The translations under genes were made by a program, and so were the position numbers. This document shows, piece by piece, positions 52,547 through 61,491 of a DNA stretch of 64,000 bases (position 1 is the first letter of the stretch; each line of letters opens with the position of its first letter). This stretch comes from Sphingopyxis sp. DBS4. Lineage in GTDB: Bacteria > Pseudomonadota > Alphaproteobacteria > Sphingomonadales > Sphingomonadaceae. The stretch spans positions 631,001 to 695,000 of the forward strand of contig NZ_CP102384.1 of NCBI RefSeq assembly GCF_024628865.1, read 5' to 3'. Below the pieces are notes generated by a model. It saw only the letters and a program-made list of their open reading frames with translations, did not search any database and was not told the origin of the DNA.

Positions 52547-53827
52547 ATGAGCAATAATGCCCTTCTTTTGTCGCGCCGTGCCGCCGCGGTCCCGCAGGGG
52601 GTCGCGAGTGCGACGCCGCTGTTCGCGGCGCGCGCCGAAAATGCCGAGCTGTGGGACGCCGACGGCGGCCGCTATATCGATTTCGCGGGCGGCATCGCGG
52701 TGCTCAACGTCGGCCACCGCCATCCGCGCGTCATCGCGGCGGTGCGCGACCAGCTCGACCATTATACGCACACGGCGTTTCAGGTCGCTGCCTACGAGCC
52801 CTACGTCGAACTCTGCGAACGGCTGAACGCGCTCGCGCCTTTCTCGGGCCCGGCCAAGACGATCCTTTTCACCACCGGCGCCGAGGCGGTCGAGAATGCG
52901 GTGAAGATCGCCCGCGCTGCCACCGGCCGCCCCGGCGTCATCGCCTTCGGCGGCGGCTTCCACGGCCGCACGCTGCTGACGATGGCGATGACGGGCAAGG
53001 TGCTGCCCTACAAGCGCAGCTTCGGCCCGCTGCCGGGCGAGGTGTTCCACCTGCCGTTTCCGATCGCCCATTATGGCGTGAGCGTCGAGGACAGCCTGCG
53101 CGCGCTGTCGCTGCTGTTTGCCGCCGACATCGAGCCGTCGCGCGTCGCCGCGATCATCGTCGAGCCGGTGCAGGGTGAGGGCGGCTTTCACATGGCGCCG
53201 CCCGAATTGCTGGCGGCGCTCCGCCGTCTCTGCGACGAGCATGGCATCTTGCTGATCGCCGACGAGGTGCAGACCGGCTTCGCGCGCACCGGCCGCATGT
53301 TCGGGATCGAGCATGGCGGGGTCGAGCCCGACCTGATGACGGTCGCCAAGTCGCTCGCCGGTGGCTTCCCGCTATCGGGGGTGATCGGCCGCGCCGACAT
53401 CATGGACGCGGCGCAGCCCGGCGGGCTCGGCGGCACTTACGCCGGCTCGCCCGTCGCCTGCGCCGCCGCGCTCGCGGTGCTCGACGTGATCGAGGAGGAG
53501 GGGCTGATCGAACGCGCGAACGCCCTCGGCGACAAGCTGCGGGCGACGCTGGAGGCTTTCGCGGCGCGCAATGATCTGCTCCCCATCGGCCATGTCCGCG
53601 GCCCCGGCGCGATGGTCGCCTTCGACCTGCTCGCGGCGCGCGGCAGCGACGAACCCGACGGCGCGGCGGCGAAGCGCGTGACGGCGCGCGCGCTCGAACT
53701 CGGCCTCGTGCTGCTGAGCTGCGGCATCCATGGCGAGACGATCCGCCTGCTGATGCCGCTCACCGCGTCCGACGCGCTGATCGACGAAGGCATGGCGATC
53801 CTGGAAAAGGCCCTGAGCGCACTATGA
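52547..53827 (+). CDS. gabT: GabT-like class III aminotransferase
   Basis: The 426-residue PLP enzyme shows the GabT/DavT pattern: FAGGIAVLNVGHRHP, TTGAEAVENAVKIAR, GGFHGRTLLTM, IVEPVQGEGGF, ADEVQTGFARTG and the PLP lysine Lys268 in TVAKSLAGGFPLSGV. These enzymes transfer the amino group of GABA or 5-aminovalerate to 2-oxoglutarate, giving a semialdehyde. The overlapping GabD-like gene would oxidise that semialdehyde. GAGGT lies before the ATG. The symbol is a family-level call, since DavT cannot be excluded. Confidence 0.92.
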   Translation: MSNNALLLSRRAAAVPQGVASATPLFAARAENAELWDADGGRYIDFAGGIAVLNVGHRHPRVIAAVRDQLDHYTHTAFQVAAYEPYVELCERLNALAPFSGPAKTILFTTGAEAVENAVKIARAATGRPGVIAFGGGFHGRTLLTMAMTGKVLPYKRSFGPLPGEVFHLPFPIAHYGVSVEDSLRALSLLFAADIEPSRVAAIIVEPVQGEGGFHMAPPELLAALRRLCDEHGILLIADEVQTGFARTGRMFGIEHGGVEPDLMTVAKSLAGGFPLSGVIGRADIMDAAQPGGLGGTYAGSPVACAAALAVLDVIEEEGLIERANALGDKLRATLEAFAARNDLLPIGHVRGPGAMVAFDLLAARGSDEPDGAAAKRVTARALELGLVLLSCGIHGETIRLLMPLTASDALIDEGMAILEKALSAL

Positions 53828-55284
53828 GCAACGTCCCGACCCTTCTCCGGCCCGACCTCTTGCGGACCGACGCCTTCATCGGCGGGTACTGGACGGCAGG
53901 CGACCACCGCCTCGCCGTCACCAATCCCGCGACCGGCGCGTTGATCGCCGAAGTTGCCGACACGACTCCCGCCGACACGCGCGCGGCGATCGATGCCGCG
54001 ACGGCGGCGATGCCTGCATGGGCAGCAACCCCCGCCAAGGCGCGCGCGGCGATCCTGCGTCGCTGGTTCGACCTGATCATGGCGAACCAGGAGGATCTGG
54101 CACGGCTGATGACCGCCGAACAGGGCAAGCCGCTCGCCGAAAGCCGCGGCGAGATCGCCTATGCCGCGTCCTTCATCGAATGGTTCGCCGAGGAAGCGAA
54201 GCGCGCCTATGGCGATATCATCCCCGCGACCCAGAAGGGCCAGCGCATCCTCGTGCTCAAGCAGCCGGTCGGCGTCGTCGCCGCGATCACACCGTGGAAC
54301 TTTCCCGCCGCGATGATCACCCGCAAGGTCGGCCCGGCGCTCGCGGCGGGCTGCGCCATCGTCGTCAAACCCGCGGCGCAGACGCCGCTGTCGGCGCTCG
54401 CGCTCGCGGTGCTGGCGGAGGAGGCGGGGCTGCCCGCTGGGCTGCTGAGCATCGTCCCGACCAGCGACGCGCGCGGCGTGGGTGCGGAGATGACGGGGAA
54501 TCCGCTGGTCCGCAAACTCTCCTTCACCGGATCGACCGAGATCGGGAAGCTGCTCTACCGCCAGTCGGCCGACACGGTGAAGAAGCTCGGGCTCGAACTC
54601 GGCGGCAATGCGCCCTTCATCGTCTTCGACGACGCCGACGTGGACGAAGCGGTCAAGGGTGCAATCGCCTCCAAATATCGCAATGCCGGCCAGACCTGCG
54701 TTTGCGCCAACCGGCTTTATGTGCAGACGGGAATCCACGACGCTTTCGTCGCGAAACTCGCCGACGCGGTGCGGGGGCTGAAGGTCGGAAACGGCGCCGA
54801 CACCGGCGTCGAGGTCGGGCCGCTGATCGAAGAAGCAGCGGCCCTGAAGGTCGAGCGCCACATCGCCGACGCGACCGCGAAGGGCGCGCGCATCGTTTGC
54901 GGTGGCGGGCGTTCTGCGCTCGGCGGCACTTTCTTCGAGCCGACCCTGCTGACCGGCGTGACCGCGGCGATGGACGTCGCGCAGGAAGAAACCTTCGGCC
55001 CGCTTGCCCCTGTCTTTCGGTTCTCCGACGAGGCCGATGTCGTCGCGCAGGCGAACGATACGCGCTTCGGCCTCGCCGCCTATTTCTATGCTCGCGATCT
55101 CGCCCGCGTCTGGCGTGTGGCCGAAGCGCTCGAATATGGCATCGTCGGGGTCAACACCGGGTTGATCTCGACCGAAGTCGCGCCCTTCGGCGGGATCAAG
55201 GAGTCGGGCCTGGGGCGCGAAGGATCGTGCTATGGCATCGAGGATTATCTCGAAGTCAAATATGTCTGCGTCGGCGTCGCCTAA
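53824..55284 (+). CDS. gabD: GabD-like succinate/glutarate semialdehyde dehydrogenase
   Basis: The 486-residue aldehyde dehydrogenase has ITPWNF (Asn159), the catalytic Glu258 in LELGGNAPFIVFDDADVD and the nucleophile Cys292 in NAGQTCVCANRLYV. This last motif, TCVCANR, is a hallmark of succinate semialdehyde dehydrogenases. It would convert the semialdehyde made by the upstream aminotransferase to a dicarboxylate feeding the TCA cycle. The ATG overlaps the GabT stop. It closes the first operon. Confidence 0.93.
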   Translation: MSNVPTLLRPDLLRTDAFIGGYWTAGDHRLAVTNPATGALIAEVADTTPADTRAAIDAATAAMPAWAATPAKARAAILRRWFDLIMANQEDLARLMTAEQGKPLAESRGEIAYAASFIEWFAEEAKRAYGDIIPATQKGQRILVLKQPVGVVAAITPWNFPAAMITRKVGPALAAGCAIVVKPAAQTPLSALALAVLAEEAGLPAGLLSIVPTSDARGVGAEMTGNPLVRKLSFTGSTEIGKLLYRQSADTVKKLGLELGGNAPFIVFDDADVDEAVKGAIASKYRNAGQTCVCANRLYVQTGIHDAFVAKLADAVRGLKVGNGADTGVEVGPLIEEAAALKVERHIADATAKGARIVCGGGRSALGGTFFEPTLLTGVTAAMDVAQEETFGPLAPVFRFSDEADVVAQANDTRFGLAAYFYARDLARVWRVAEALEYGIVGVNTGLISTEVAPFGGIKESGLGREGSCYGIEDYLEVKYVCVGVA

Positions 55285-55330
55285 CCGCTTGCAACTGCAG
55301 CCCACTTGAGCGGGCTATAATGAAACAGGA

Positions 55331-55365
55331 ATATCGTATATTCGACAATCTATTATATCGATATA
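55331..55365. promoter_or_regulatory. AT-rich palindromic region before TonB receptor 2
   Basis: ATATCGTATA and the self-complementary TATATCGATATA (55354-55365) lie in an AT-rich 35-base stretch within the 177-bp gap between gabD and receptor 2. This is likely promoter/operator DNA for the second operon. TTATATCG here is the same 8-mer as in the palindrome at 526-546. Confidence 0.5.
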
Positions 55366-55461
55366 GAAAGCCCGCTAGGTTTCCCTCGTCCAATCGTTCA
55401 GGCCGGCACGGGACCTCCCGAAAGAGGACAGGATGCGTCCGGCCGCTGGGGAGGGTAGATT

Positions 55462-57852
55462 ATGCGAATGAATCGAAACTGGCGCCGGGCCTTGCTTGTG
55501 ACCGCTGCGGCCTGCGCCTTGCCGACCGTGGCGGAAGCGCAGTCGGCACCCGCCGACAATGAAAGCGTAAGCGGCGCGGCGCTGGGCGACGACATCGTCG
55601 TGACGGCGCGCAAGCGCGAGGAAAGCCTGCAGGACGTCCCGATTTCGGTCCAGGCGTTCAGCAGCGCGGCGCTCGAACGCGCGGGAATCAAGGATTTCTC
55701 CGAGGTCGCCTATCGTGTGCCGGGCCTCAAGCTCAGCGCCGAGCGCGCGGTCGACACCGAGCTCTTCATCCGCGGCATCGGCTCGGATATCCAGGGCGCG
55801 GGCGCCGACGCGGCGGTCGGCATCTTCGTCGACGGCGTCTATCTGTCGCGCGGCACCGGCTCGCTGCTCGACCTTTATGACCTCGAGCGCGTCGAGGTGC
55901 TCAAGGGGCCGCAGGCGCTGCGCTTCGGCAAGAGCGTCGTCGGCGGCCTGATCAACTATGTCACCAAGAAGCCCGGCGATACCTTCGAGGGCCGCTTCGA
56001 GGCGACCTATGGCAATTACAACCGCCTCGACGTCGCGGCGTCGGTTCGCGGGCCGGTGTCCGACACGGTCAGCCTCGGCCTGACCGCCAGTTCGCGCACC
56101 CACGACGGCTATGCCAAGAACCTCAGCGGCGGCGACGAGGAGGACCAGAATATGCAGTCGGTGCGCGCCCAGCTTCGCTGGCAGCCCGACGCGACGCTCG
56201 ATATCAATCTGTCGGCCGATTATACGCGCCATCGCGACGGCGCGCGCTGGGTCGACATCCTGATTCCCGGCGACAGCCAGGAAGTGACCTACCTCGGCTA
56301 TTATGCGCCGACGATCGACAGCCTGCCGGGCTTCGTGTTGCCGAACCGCAACGCGCCGTTCAAGAGCGCCAAGCATCGCTCGGGCAACCATAATTTCACC
56401 GGTTTCCAGAACGGCGACATGTATGGGGTGAGCGGCACGATCGACTGGCAGCCAAGCGACGGGATCAGCATCACCTCGCAGACCGCCTATCGCGACAGCT
56501 CGCTCACGGCGCGCGAGGACGGGTCGGGGATGCTGTTCAACTTCCCGATCGACCCCGCAACCAACGCGCCCGACATCACCTCGGCGATGCTCGCCGGGCT
56601 CGATACCTATCTCGCCACTGTGCCCGACAGCTATTTCGACAGCGGCAAGGGTGAGGATGTGAAGCAATTCTCGCAGGAATTGCGCCTGCGCTTCGACAAT
56701 GGCGGGCCGTTGCGCGTCGAGGGCGGCGTCTATTATTTGCACGAGAATATCCGCCGCGCCGAGGATGTGAACTTCCTGTTCGCCGACTATCAGGCGATCG
56801 AGGAATTCGCCTTCGCCATGGCCTATGGCGGCACGCCCGCGACGCCGTCGCCGGGGTCGAACCACACGGTCACGACGTCGAAGAACGACAATGTCGGCGT
56901 CTTTGGCGAACTCAGCTACAGCATCACCGACAAGCTGACCTTCGAGGCCGGGCTGCGCTATGCCTATGACCACAAGCGCTATTCGAACAATCGCTCGGGC
57001 GTCTCGTTCGAGGGCGAGGCGGTCAATTTCACCGTCGGCGAGACGCGGAGCTGGGACGCCTGGCTGCCGAGCGCGACGCTGCGTTTCGAACCCAACGACA
57101 ATGTCACCCTCTACGGCCGCTATGCCAAGGGCTACAAACCCGGCGGCTGGACCGGCGAGGATGCCAATACCCCGTCCGAAGCGCTGGTGTCGTTCGATCC
57201 CGAAACCGCCGACAGCTTCGAGGTGGGCGCGAAACTGGCGCTCGCCAACCGGCGCCTGTTCATCAACGCAGCGGCCTATTACACCAATTACGACAATCTG
57301 CAGACCAACCAGTTCCTGTCGCCGGGACCGGGGATGCCGCCCGACAATTTCGTGTTCAATGCCAAGAACGGCACGCGCGCCTATGGCCTCGAGCTCGATT
57401 TCCAGGCGCGGATCACCGATGGCTTTACCCTGTCGGGCAATTATGCCTTCTCGAAGTGCAATTTCACCGGCGAACTGATCATCGATGACGAGGGGACCGA
57501 CCTCGACGGCAACACTTGCCGCCGGACGCCGAAGCATGCCTTCAACGTCGCGGCCAATCTGGAACAGCCGGTCAGCGAAGGGCTGGTGCTCGTCCTCGGC
57601 AGCGACTTCCAGTACACGGGAGCCAATTTCTTCGACAATCCGAACACGCCCATTCTGAAGTTCGATTCCGAAATCCTGCTCAACGCGCGGATCGGATTGC
57701 GCGACGCCGACGACAAGTGGGAGTTGACGGCCTGGGCGAAGAATCTGACCAACGAGCTCAACTATACGAGCAAGCTCGAATTGTTCGGGACCATCTATTC
57801 GACCTATATCCCGCCGCGCACCTATGGCGTGACCGCGCGGTTCCGCTTCTGA
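55462..57852 (+). CDS. TonB-dependent receptor 2
   Basis: The 796-residue receptor has a signal peptide ending TVAEAQ (about residue 27), a TonB-box-like DDIVVTARKREE, a plug domain with VEVLKGPQALRFGKSVVGG, and a barrel ending VTARFRF. It differs from receptor 1 and is in a separate transcript with its own GGGAGG ribosome binding site. Receptors with this plug motif import plant or polymer-derived compounds in sphingomonads. The ligand is unknown. It is followed 71 bases later by the LVIVD-repeat gene. Confidence 0.92.
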   Translation: MRMNRNWRRALLVTAAACALPTVAEAQSAPADNESVSGAALGDDIVVTARKREESLQDVPISVQAFSSAALERAGIKDFSEVAYRVPGLKLSAERAVDTELFIRGIGSDIQGAGADAAVGIFVDGVYLSRGTGSLLDLYDLERVEVLKGPQALRFGKSVVGGLINYVTKKPGDTFEGRFEATYGNYNRLDVAASVRGPVSDTVSLGLTASSRTHDGYAKNLSGGDEEDQNMQSVRAQLRWQPDATLDINLSADYTRHRDGARWVDILIPGDSQEVTYLGYYAPTIDSLPGFVLPNRNAPFKSAKHRSGNHNFTGFQNGDMYGVSGTIDWQPSDGISITSQTAYRDSSLTAREDGSGMLFNFPIDPATNAPDITSAMLAGLDTYLATVPDSYFDSGKGEDVKQFSQELRLRFDNGGPLRVEGGVYYLHENIRRAEDVNFLFADYQAIEEFAFAMAYGGTPATPSPGSNHTVTTSKNDNVGVFGELSYSITDKLTFEAGLRYAYDHKRYSNNRSGVSFEGEAVNFTVGETRSWDAWLPSATLRFEPNDNVTLYGRYAKGYKPGGWTGEDANTPSEALVSFDPETADSFEVGAKLALANRRLFINAAAYYTNYDNLQTNQFLSPGPGMPPDNFVFNAKNGTRAYGLELDFQARITDGFTLSGNYAFSKCNFTGELIIDDEGTDLDGNTCRRTPKHAFNVAANLEQPVSEGLVLVLGSDFQYTGANFFDNPNTPILKFDSEILLNARIGLRDADDKWELTAWAKNLTNELNYTSKLELFGTIYSTYIPPRTYGVTARFRF

Positions 57853-57923
57853 GCATCGACGGTTCGACGGATAACGGGTCCTTCCTCTTCGGGGGAAGGA
57901 CCTATGAAAAGAAAGGGTTCGCA

Positions 57924-59675
57924 ATGAAGCGCGGGATCAGGATCATGGCAGGCGCGGCAATCGCCGCCTGTCTCGGCGCGACGGCGCTCGCTGCGGCGGA
58001 CTGGGGTGCGAAGGAACCCGGTCCGGTCGACATCCGCGACCCGTGGCTCAAGGCCTGGATCGCCGCGACCCCCGACAATCCGCCGCGCCCGCCGGTTCCC
58101 GGCACCGATTACGGCATGAACCCCGACGGCAGTTTCCGCCACCCGGTCGCGACGCCGCTCACCAACGACGCGCCGGCCTTTCCCGGCCAGCTCGATCATT
58201 GGGATCAGAACAGCTACGCGAAGAATGTGAAGGTCATCGCTTTCTATCCGGCGGTGACCTCGCCCTGGCACGCATGGGCGAATATCGCCGATTTCGGCGG
58301 CAAGCGCTATCTCTACGCCCACGACCGCGACTATCTGCGCATCCTCGACGTCACCGACCCGCGCAAGGCGAAGACGGTGTGGTCGCAGGGCGGCGTATGG
58401 GGTCCGAAAGGGTCGAGCGAGGATTGGGACGCGGCGGCGGTCACCGATTATTTCGGCGGCGTCACCATCGCCTGGAACAAGACGCTGCAGCGCAACGTCC
58501 TCGTCGCGTCCTACGAGATCGGCCGATTCGGCCTGATGGAGGACAAGAAGCGCGAGCCTGCCAAGGTGGCCGAACAGCGCCACTATAATTCGCTCAAGGG
58601 TTTCAAGGTCTTCGTGATGGACGGCCCGACGCCCGACACGTGGAAGCTGATCGCGACGCGCACCACCGATTATCAGCATCCCGACGCGCCGATCGGCGAG
58701 CAGCAGGGATCGGGCGCACTCGACTCGGTGGCGTGGTGGGGCGGCAAATATATGCTGCTCTCGGCGGCGCCCGACGACAGCTATTCGGCGACCGAATATC
58801 CCGACTATCTCTATTCGCCCGGCTATCAGGTCTGGGACATGTCGGACCCGGCCGATCCGAAATTTGTTTCGCAGATCACGGTCCCGGGGCAACGGCTCGG
58901 CGACAAGGAGAGCGAGGATGCCTATCGCGCCAATCCGCGCGCGGGCAACCGGACGAGCTGGATGGGCTCGCGCACCGCGCTGCTGCTCACCAGGCCGATC
59001 GAGGACGGCGGCAAGATCGGCTTCGGCGGCATGGGCGGTCTCGGCTTCTACAGCTTCGACCTCTCCGACCCCGCGAATCCCAAGACGCTCGGCCATGTGA
59101 CGGTGCCGCCGAGCTATGCCGGGACCGAGTTCGACAATGTCGACGTCAGCCAATACGATCGCACCGGCTTCGTGTTCGGCAACGGCTATCCGATGAACGG
59201 CAATTGCTACGAGCCGTACAAGGACATTTATTCGATCGACGCGCGCGATCCCGCGCATCCGAAGATCGCGGCGCGCTTCCCGCGCCCCACTCCGCCGAAG
59301 GACGCCGGTTTCACCGATTATTGCCAGCGCCGCGGCAGCTTCGGCCCGAAAAGGTCGGGTGGGATGGGGCAGCCCGGCGAAGTCGAGGGGGGCCAGGGGC
59401 TCGCCATCTATGCCTTCTATACCGCGGGCATCCAGATCTTCGACGTCAAGGATCCGGCGAAACCCAGCATCGCGGGCTATTTCGTGCCGCGTTTCCCGAC
59501 CGATGCCGAATTGCCCGACTATGCGAAGGAAAATTCGACCTTCGCGGTCTTCACCGAATATGACCGCAAGATCATCTGGGCCTTTTCGGTGAACGGCGTC
59601 TACGCGCTGTCGAGCCCGTTGCTCGGCAAGCCCAACCTCGGCGCGCCGAAGACGGTCTGGCCCGAGCGGCGATAG
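57924..59675 (+). CDS. Secreted LVIVD-repeat beta-propeller protein
   Basis: The 583-residue protein has a signal peptide (residues 1-27, ending ALAAAD) and several blade-like repeats of the LVIVD type: LRILDVTDPRKAK, QVWDMSDPADPKF, FYSFDLSDPANPKT, IYSIDARDPAHPKI and IQIFDVKDPAKPSI. It forms a propeller, probably periplasmic or surface-attached, that could bind a ligand for the neighbouring receptor. No catalytic motif was seen. It is co-directional with receptor 2. A member of the long intergenic repeat family follows its stop. Confidence 0.82.
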   Translation: MKRGIRIMAGAAIAACLGATALAAADWGAKEPGPVDIRDPWLKAWIAATPDNPPRPPVPGTDYGMNPDGSFRHPVATPLTNDAPAFPGQLDHWDQNSYAKNVKVIAFYPAVTSPWHAWANIADFGGKRYLYAHDRDYLRILDVTDPRKAKTVWSQGGVWGPKGSSEDWDAAAVTDYFGGVTIAWNKTLQRNVLVASYEIGRFGLMEDKKREPAKVAEQRHYNSLKGFKVFVMDGPTPDTWKLIATRTTDYQHPDAPIGEQQGSGALDSVAWWGGKYMLLSAAPDDSYSATEYPDYLYSPGYQVWDMSDPADPKFVSQITVPGQRLGDKESEDAYRANPRAGNRTSWMGSRTALLLTRPIEDGGKIGFGGMGGLGFYSFDLSDPANPKTLGHVTVPPSYAGTEFDNVDVSQYDRTGFVFGNGYPMNGNCYEPYKDIYSIDARDPAHPKIAARFPRPTPPKDAGFTDYCQRRGSFGPKRSGGMGQPGEVEGGQGLAIYAFYTAGIQIFDVKDPAKPSIAGYFVPRFPTDAELPDYAKENSTFAVFTEYDRKIIWAFSVNGVYALSSPLLGKPNLGAPKTVWPERR

Positions 59676-59684
59676 GAAGTTGTT

Positions 59685-59763
59685 CGTCACCCCGGCGAAG
59701 GCCGAGATCTCGCCGTTGCGGTGAGACGCGAGGTCGGGATCCCGGCCTTCGCCGGGATGACGG
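59685..59763. repeat. Degenerate inverted repeat of the intergenic family
   Basis: CGTCACCCCGGCGAAGGCC (from 59685) pairs imperfectly with GGCCTTCGCCGGGATGACG (to 59762). The middle carries several substitutions (AGATCTCGCC versus GAGGTCGGGATC). It looks like an old copy of the elements at 15421 and 32573. It separates the LVIVD gene from the lipoprotein gene. Confidence 0.8.
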
Positions 59764-59789
59764 AAGAAATGTTTTAGAAGGACAAACCG

Positions 59790-60707
59790 ATGCGTACAGC
59801 CATGATGGCGCTGGCGGGAGCCTTGCTCCTTGCCGGATGTTCGAACGCGGCCCCCGACAAGCCGGCGGCCAAGTCCGCCGAACCCGCGGGCGACAATATC
59901 CTCCACATCAGCTGGGGCGGCATCGCCGCGGCCGATGCGGGCGAGGCGAAGCGGCACTGGTCGACCTGGACGATCAACCTCGTCGACGGCGGCCCGGCCT
60001 ATGGCTGGCTGTCCGACAAGGGAATCACCTTGCCGCATGCGCTGAATTTCGAGCTCGCGGGCACCGGCAAGATCGACGCCGTCGCGCTCGACAATCGTTT
60101 CGAGCCGGTGGTGCGCGAAGACGGGTCGATGTCGCAGACCGCCGAAGGCTCACCGGTGCGGCGCTTCGCGCTGCTCGGCTCGACCGCAGGGCCCGAGGGC
60201 CCTTATGTGACGCTAGTCGAGGGTGAGGCGAAGGCCGACGGGCAGACGGTCGTCAAGCTGCCAAAACAGGCCGCCGCGCGCTGGCTGCGGCTGCGCATCG
60301 ACAGCAATTGGGCGGGCAGCGGCCAGACGCGGCTTTCGGACCTCGCGATCCTCGGCACGCTCGATCAGCGCGGCGGCGCGGCCATCGCCGACGCCAGCGG
60401 CGTCTACGCCCATGAATATGGCCCGATCCTGCTGCGGCAAAAGGGGAATGAGGTCTTCGGCTGTTATAACGACGGGCTCGGCACGCTGCGCGGCACGATC
60501 TTCGGGCGGATCATGCGGCTCGCCTGGTATTCGAAGGCGGAAGGCAGCATCGGCGCGGCGACACTGGTCGCGGCGAACGGCAAGCTCTATGGCTTCTGGT
60601 ATCGCCCCGAAGACAGGATGGGCAGTCCGTGGAATGCGGTGAGGGAAAGCGGCCTCGACGGCGCCGACCTCGGCAAATGCCGCGCGGCGCTCTATCCGCC
60701 AGCCTGA
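59790..60707 (+). CDS. Lipoprotein of unknown function
   Basis: The 305-residue protein has a lipoprotein signal with lipobox LAGC (Cys17). The region after residue 35 is beta-rich ([25 protein letters not shown]) and may resemble a galactose-binding/discoidin-like fold, followed by a second part ([19 protein letters not shown]) ending [12 protein letters not shown] do not recognise a family. It sits between the LVIVD gene and the FAH-family gene, and TGAGGA at its end serves as the ribosome binding site of the latter. It is probably in the outer membrane or periplasm. Confidence 0.75.
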   Translation: MRTAMMALAGALLLAGCSNAAPDKPAAKSAEPAGDNILHISWGGIAAADAGEAKRHWSTWTINLVDGGPAYGWLSDKGITLPHALNFELAGTGKIDAVALDNRFEPVVREDGSMSQTAEGSPVRRFALLGSTAGPEGPYVTLVEGEAKADGQTVVKLPKQAAARWLRLRIDSNWAGSGQTRLSDLAILGTLDQRGGAAIADASGVYAHEYGPILLRQKGNEVFGCYNDGLGTLRGTIFGRIMRLAWYSKAEGSIGAATLVAANGKLYGFWYRPEDRMGSPWNAVRESGLDGADLGKCRAALYPPA

Positions 60708-60717
60708 GGATTTGCCC

Positions 60718-61395
60718 ATGCGTTTCGATGTCCCCGCTCCCACCGCCGAAATCGCCGGAAGCGGCGCGCGTTTTCCCGTTCGCCGTATCTTCTGCGTCGG
60801 CAAGAATTACGCCGACCACGCGCGCGAGATGGGCGGCGATCCGACGCGCGAGCCGCCCTTCTTCTTCTCGAAGCCCGCCGATGCGCTGGTGGCGGGAACG
60901 GCCGACATCGCAATGCCGCCGCGCACCGCCAATCTGCATCACGAGATCGAACTCGTCGTAGCGCTCGCGAAGGGTGGCGCGAACATCGCGTCCGACGCTG
61001 CGGCGGACTGCATCTTCGGCTACGCGGTCGGCAACGACCTGACCCGCCGCGACCTGCAGGCCGACGCCAAGGCCGGCGGGCGGCCGTGGGACATGGCGAA
61101 GGGGTTCGACCATAGCGCCGTCCTCTCGCCGATCCGCCCCGCCAGCGAAAGCGGCCATCCCGCGAGCGCGCGCATCTGGCTGTCGGTCAATGGCGAGCCG
61201 CGGCAGGACGGCGATATCGCCGACATGATCTGGCCGGTCGCCGACATCATCGCCGAACTGTCGACCTATGTCGAACTCAAGCCTGGCGACCTCATCTATA
61301 CCGGCACCCCTGCGGGCGTCGGCCGCATCGTGGCGGGCGATGTCGTCGAGGGCGGGATCGACGGCATCGGCACGATCGCGAACCGCTTCCTATAA
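60718..61395 (+). CDS. Fumarylacetoacetate hydrolase-family protein
   Basis: The 225-residue protein matches the FAH superfamily: [30 protein letters not shown], the metal-binding [14 protein letters not shown] and [14 protein letters not shown], and the ending [13 protein letters not shown]. It resembles fumarylpyruvate/acylpyruvate hydrolases, which split carbon-carbon bonds in 2-oxo acids. TGAGGA lies 7 bases before the ATG at 60718, which decides the start over the TTG at 60712. It is followed by a 96-base gap and then the ThDP gene. Confidence 0.9.
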   Translation: MRFDVPAPTAEIAGSGARFPVRRIFCVGKNYADHAREMGGDPTREPPFFFSKPADALVAGTADIAMPPRTANLHHEIELVVALAKGGANIASDAAADCIFGYAVGNDLTRRDLQADAKAGGRPWDMAKGFDHSAVLSPIRPASESGHPASARIWLSVNGEPRQDGDIADMIWPVADIIAELSTYVELKPGDLIYTGTPAGVGRIVAGDVVEGGIDGIGTIANRFL

Positions 61396-61405
61396 CTGGT
61401 TCGCC

Positions 61406-61428
61406 ATATCATCGCGGGTATTTGATAT
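61406..61428. promoter_or_regulatory. ATATCA-N11-TGATAT dyad before the ThDP gene
   Basis: ATATCA (61406-61411) and TGATAT (61423-61428) are separated by 11 bases within the 96-base gap before the ThDP gene. It is a candidate operator or promoter element. Short arms make chance possible. Confidence 0.3.
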
Positions 61429-61491
61429 TATTTGTGTATGGCGCCCGCGCCTAATCGGGGTGCGACTGCACTCTCGCATGAAGGATCGCGC

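Noticed and set aside
60645..60651. TGAGGGA inside the lipoprotein gene
   Set aside because: No CGTAT box 15 bases downstream, and it lies in coding sequence with no start codon nearby.
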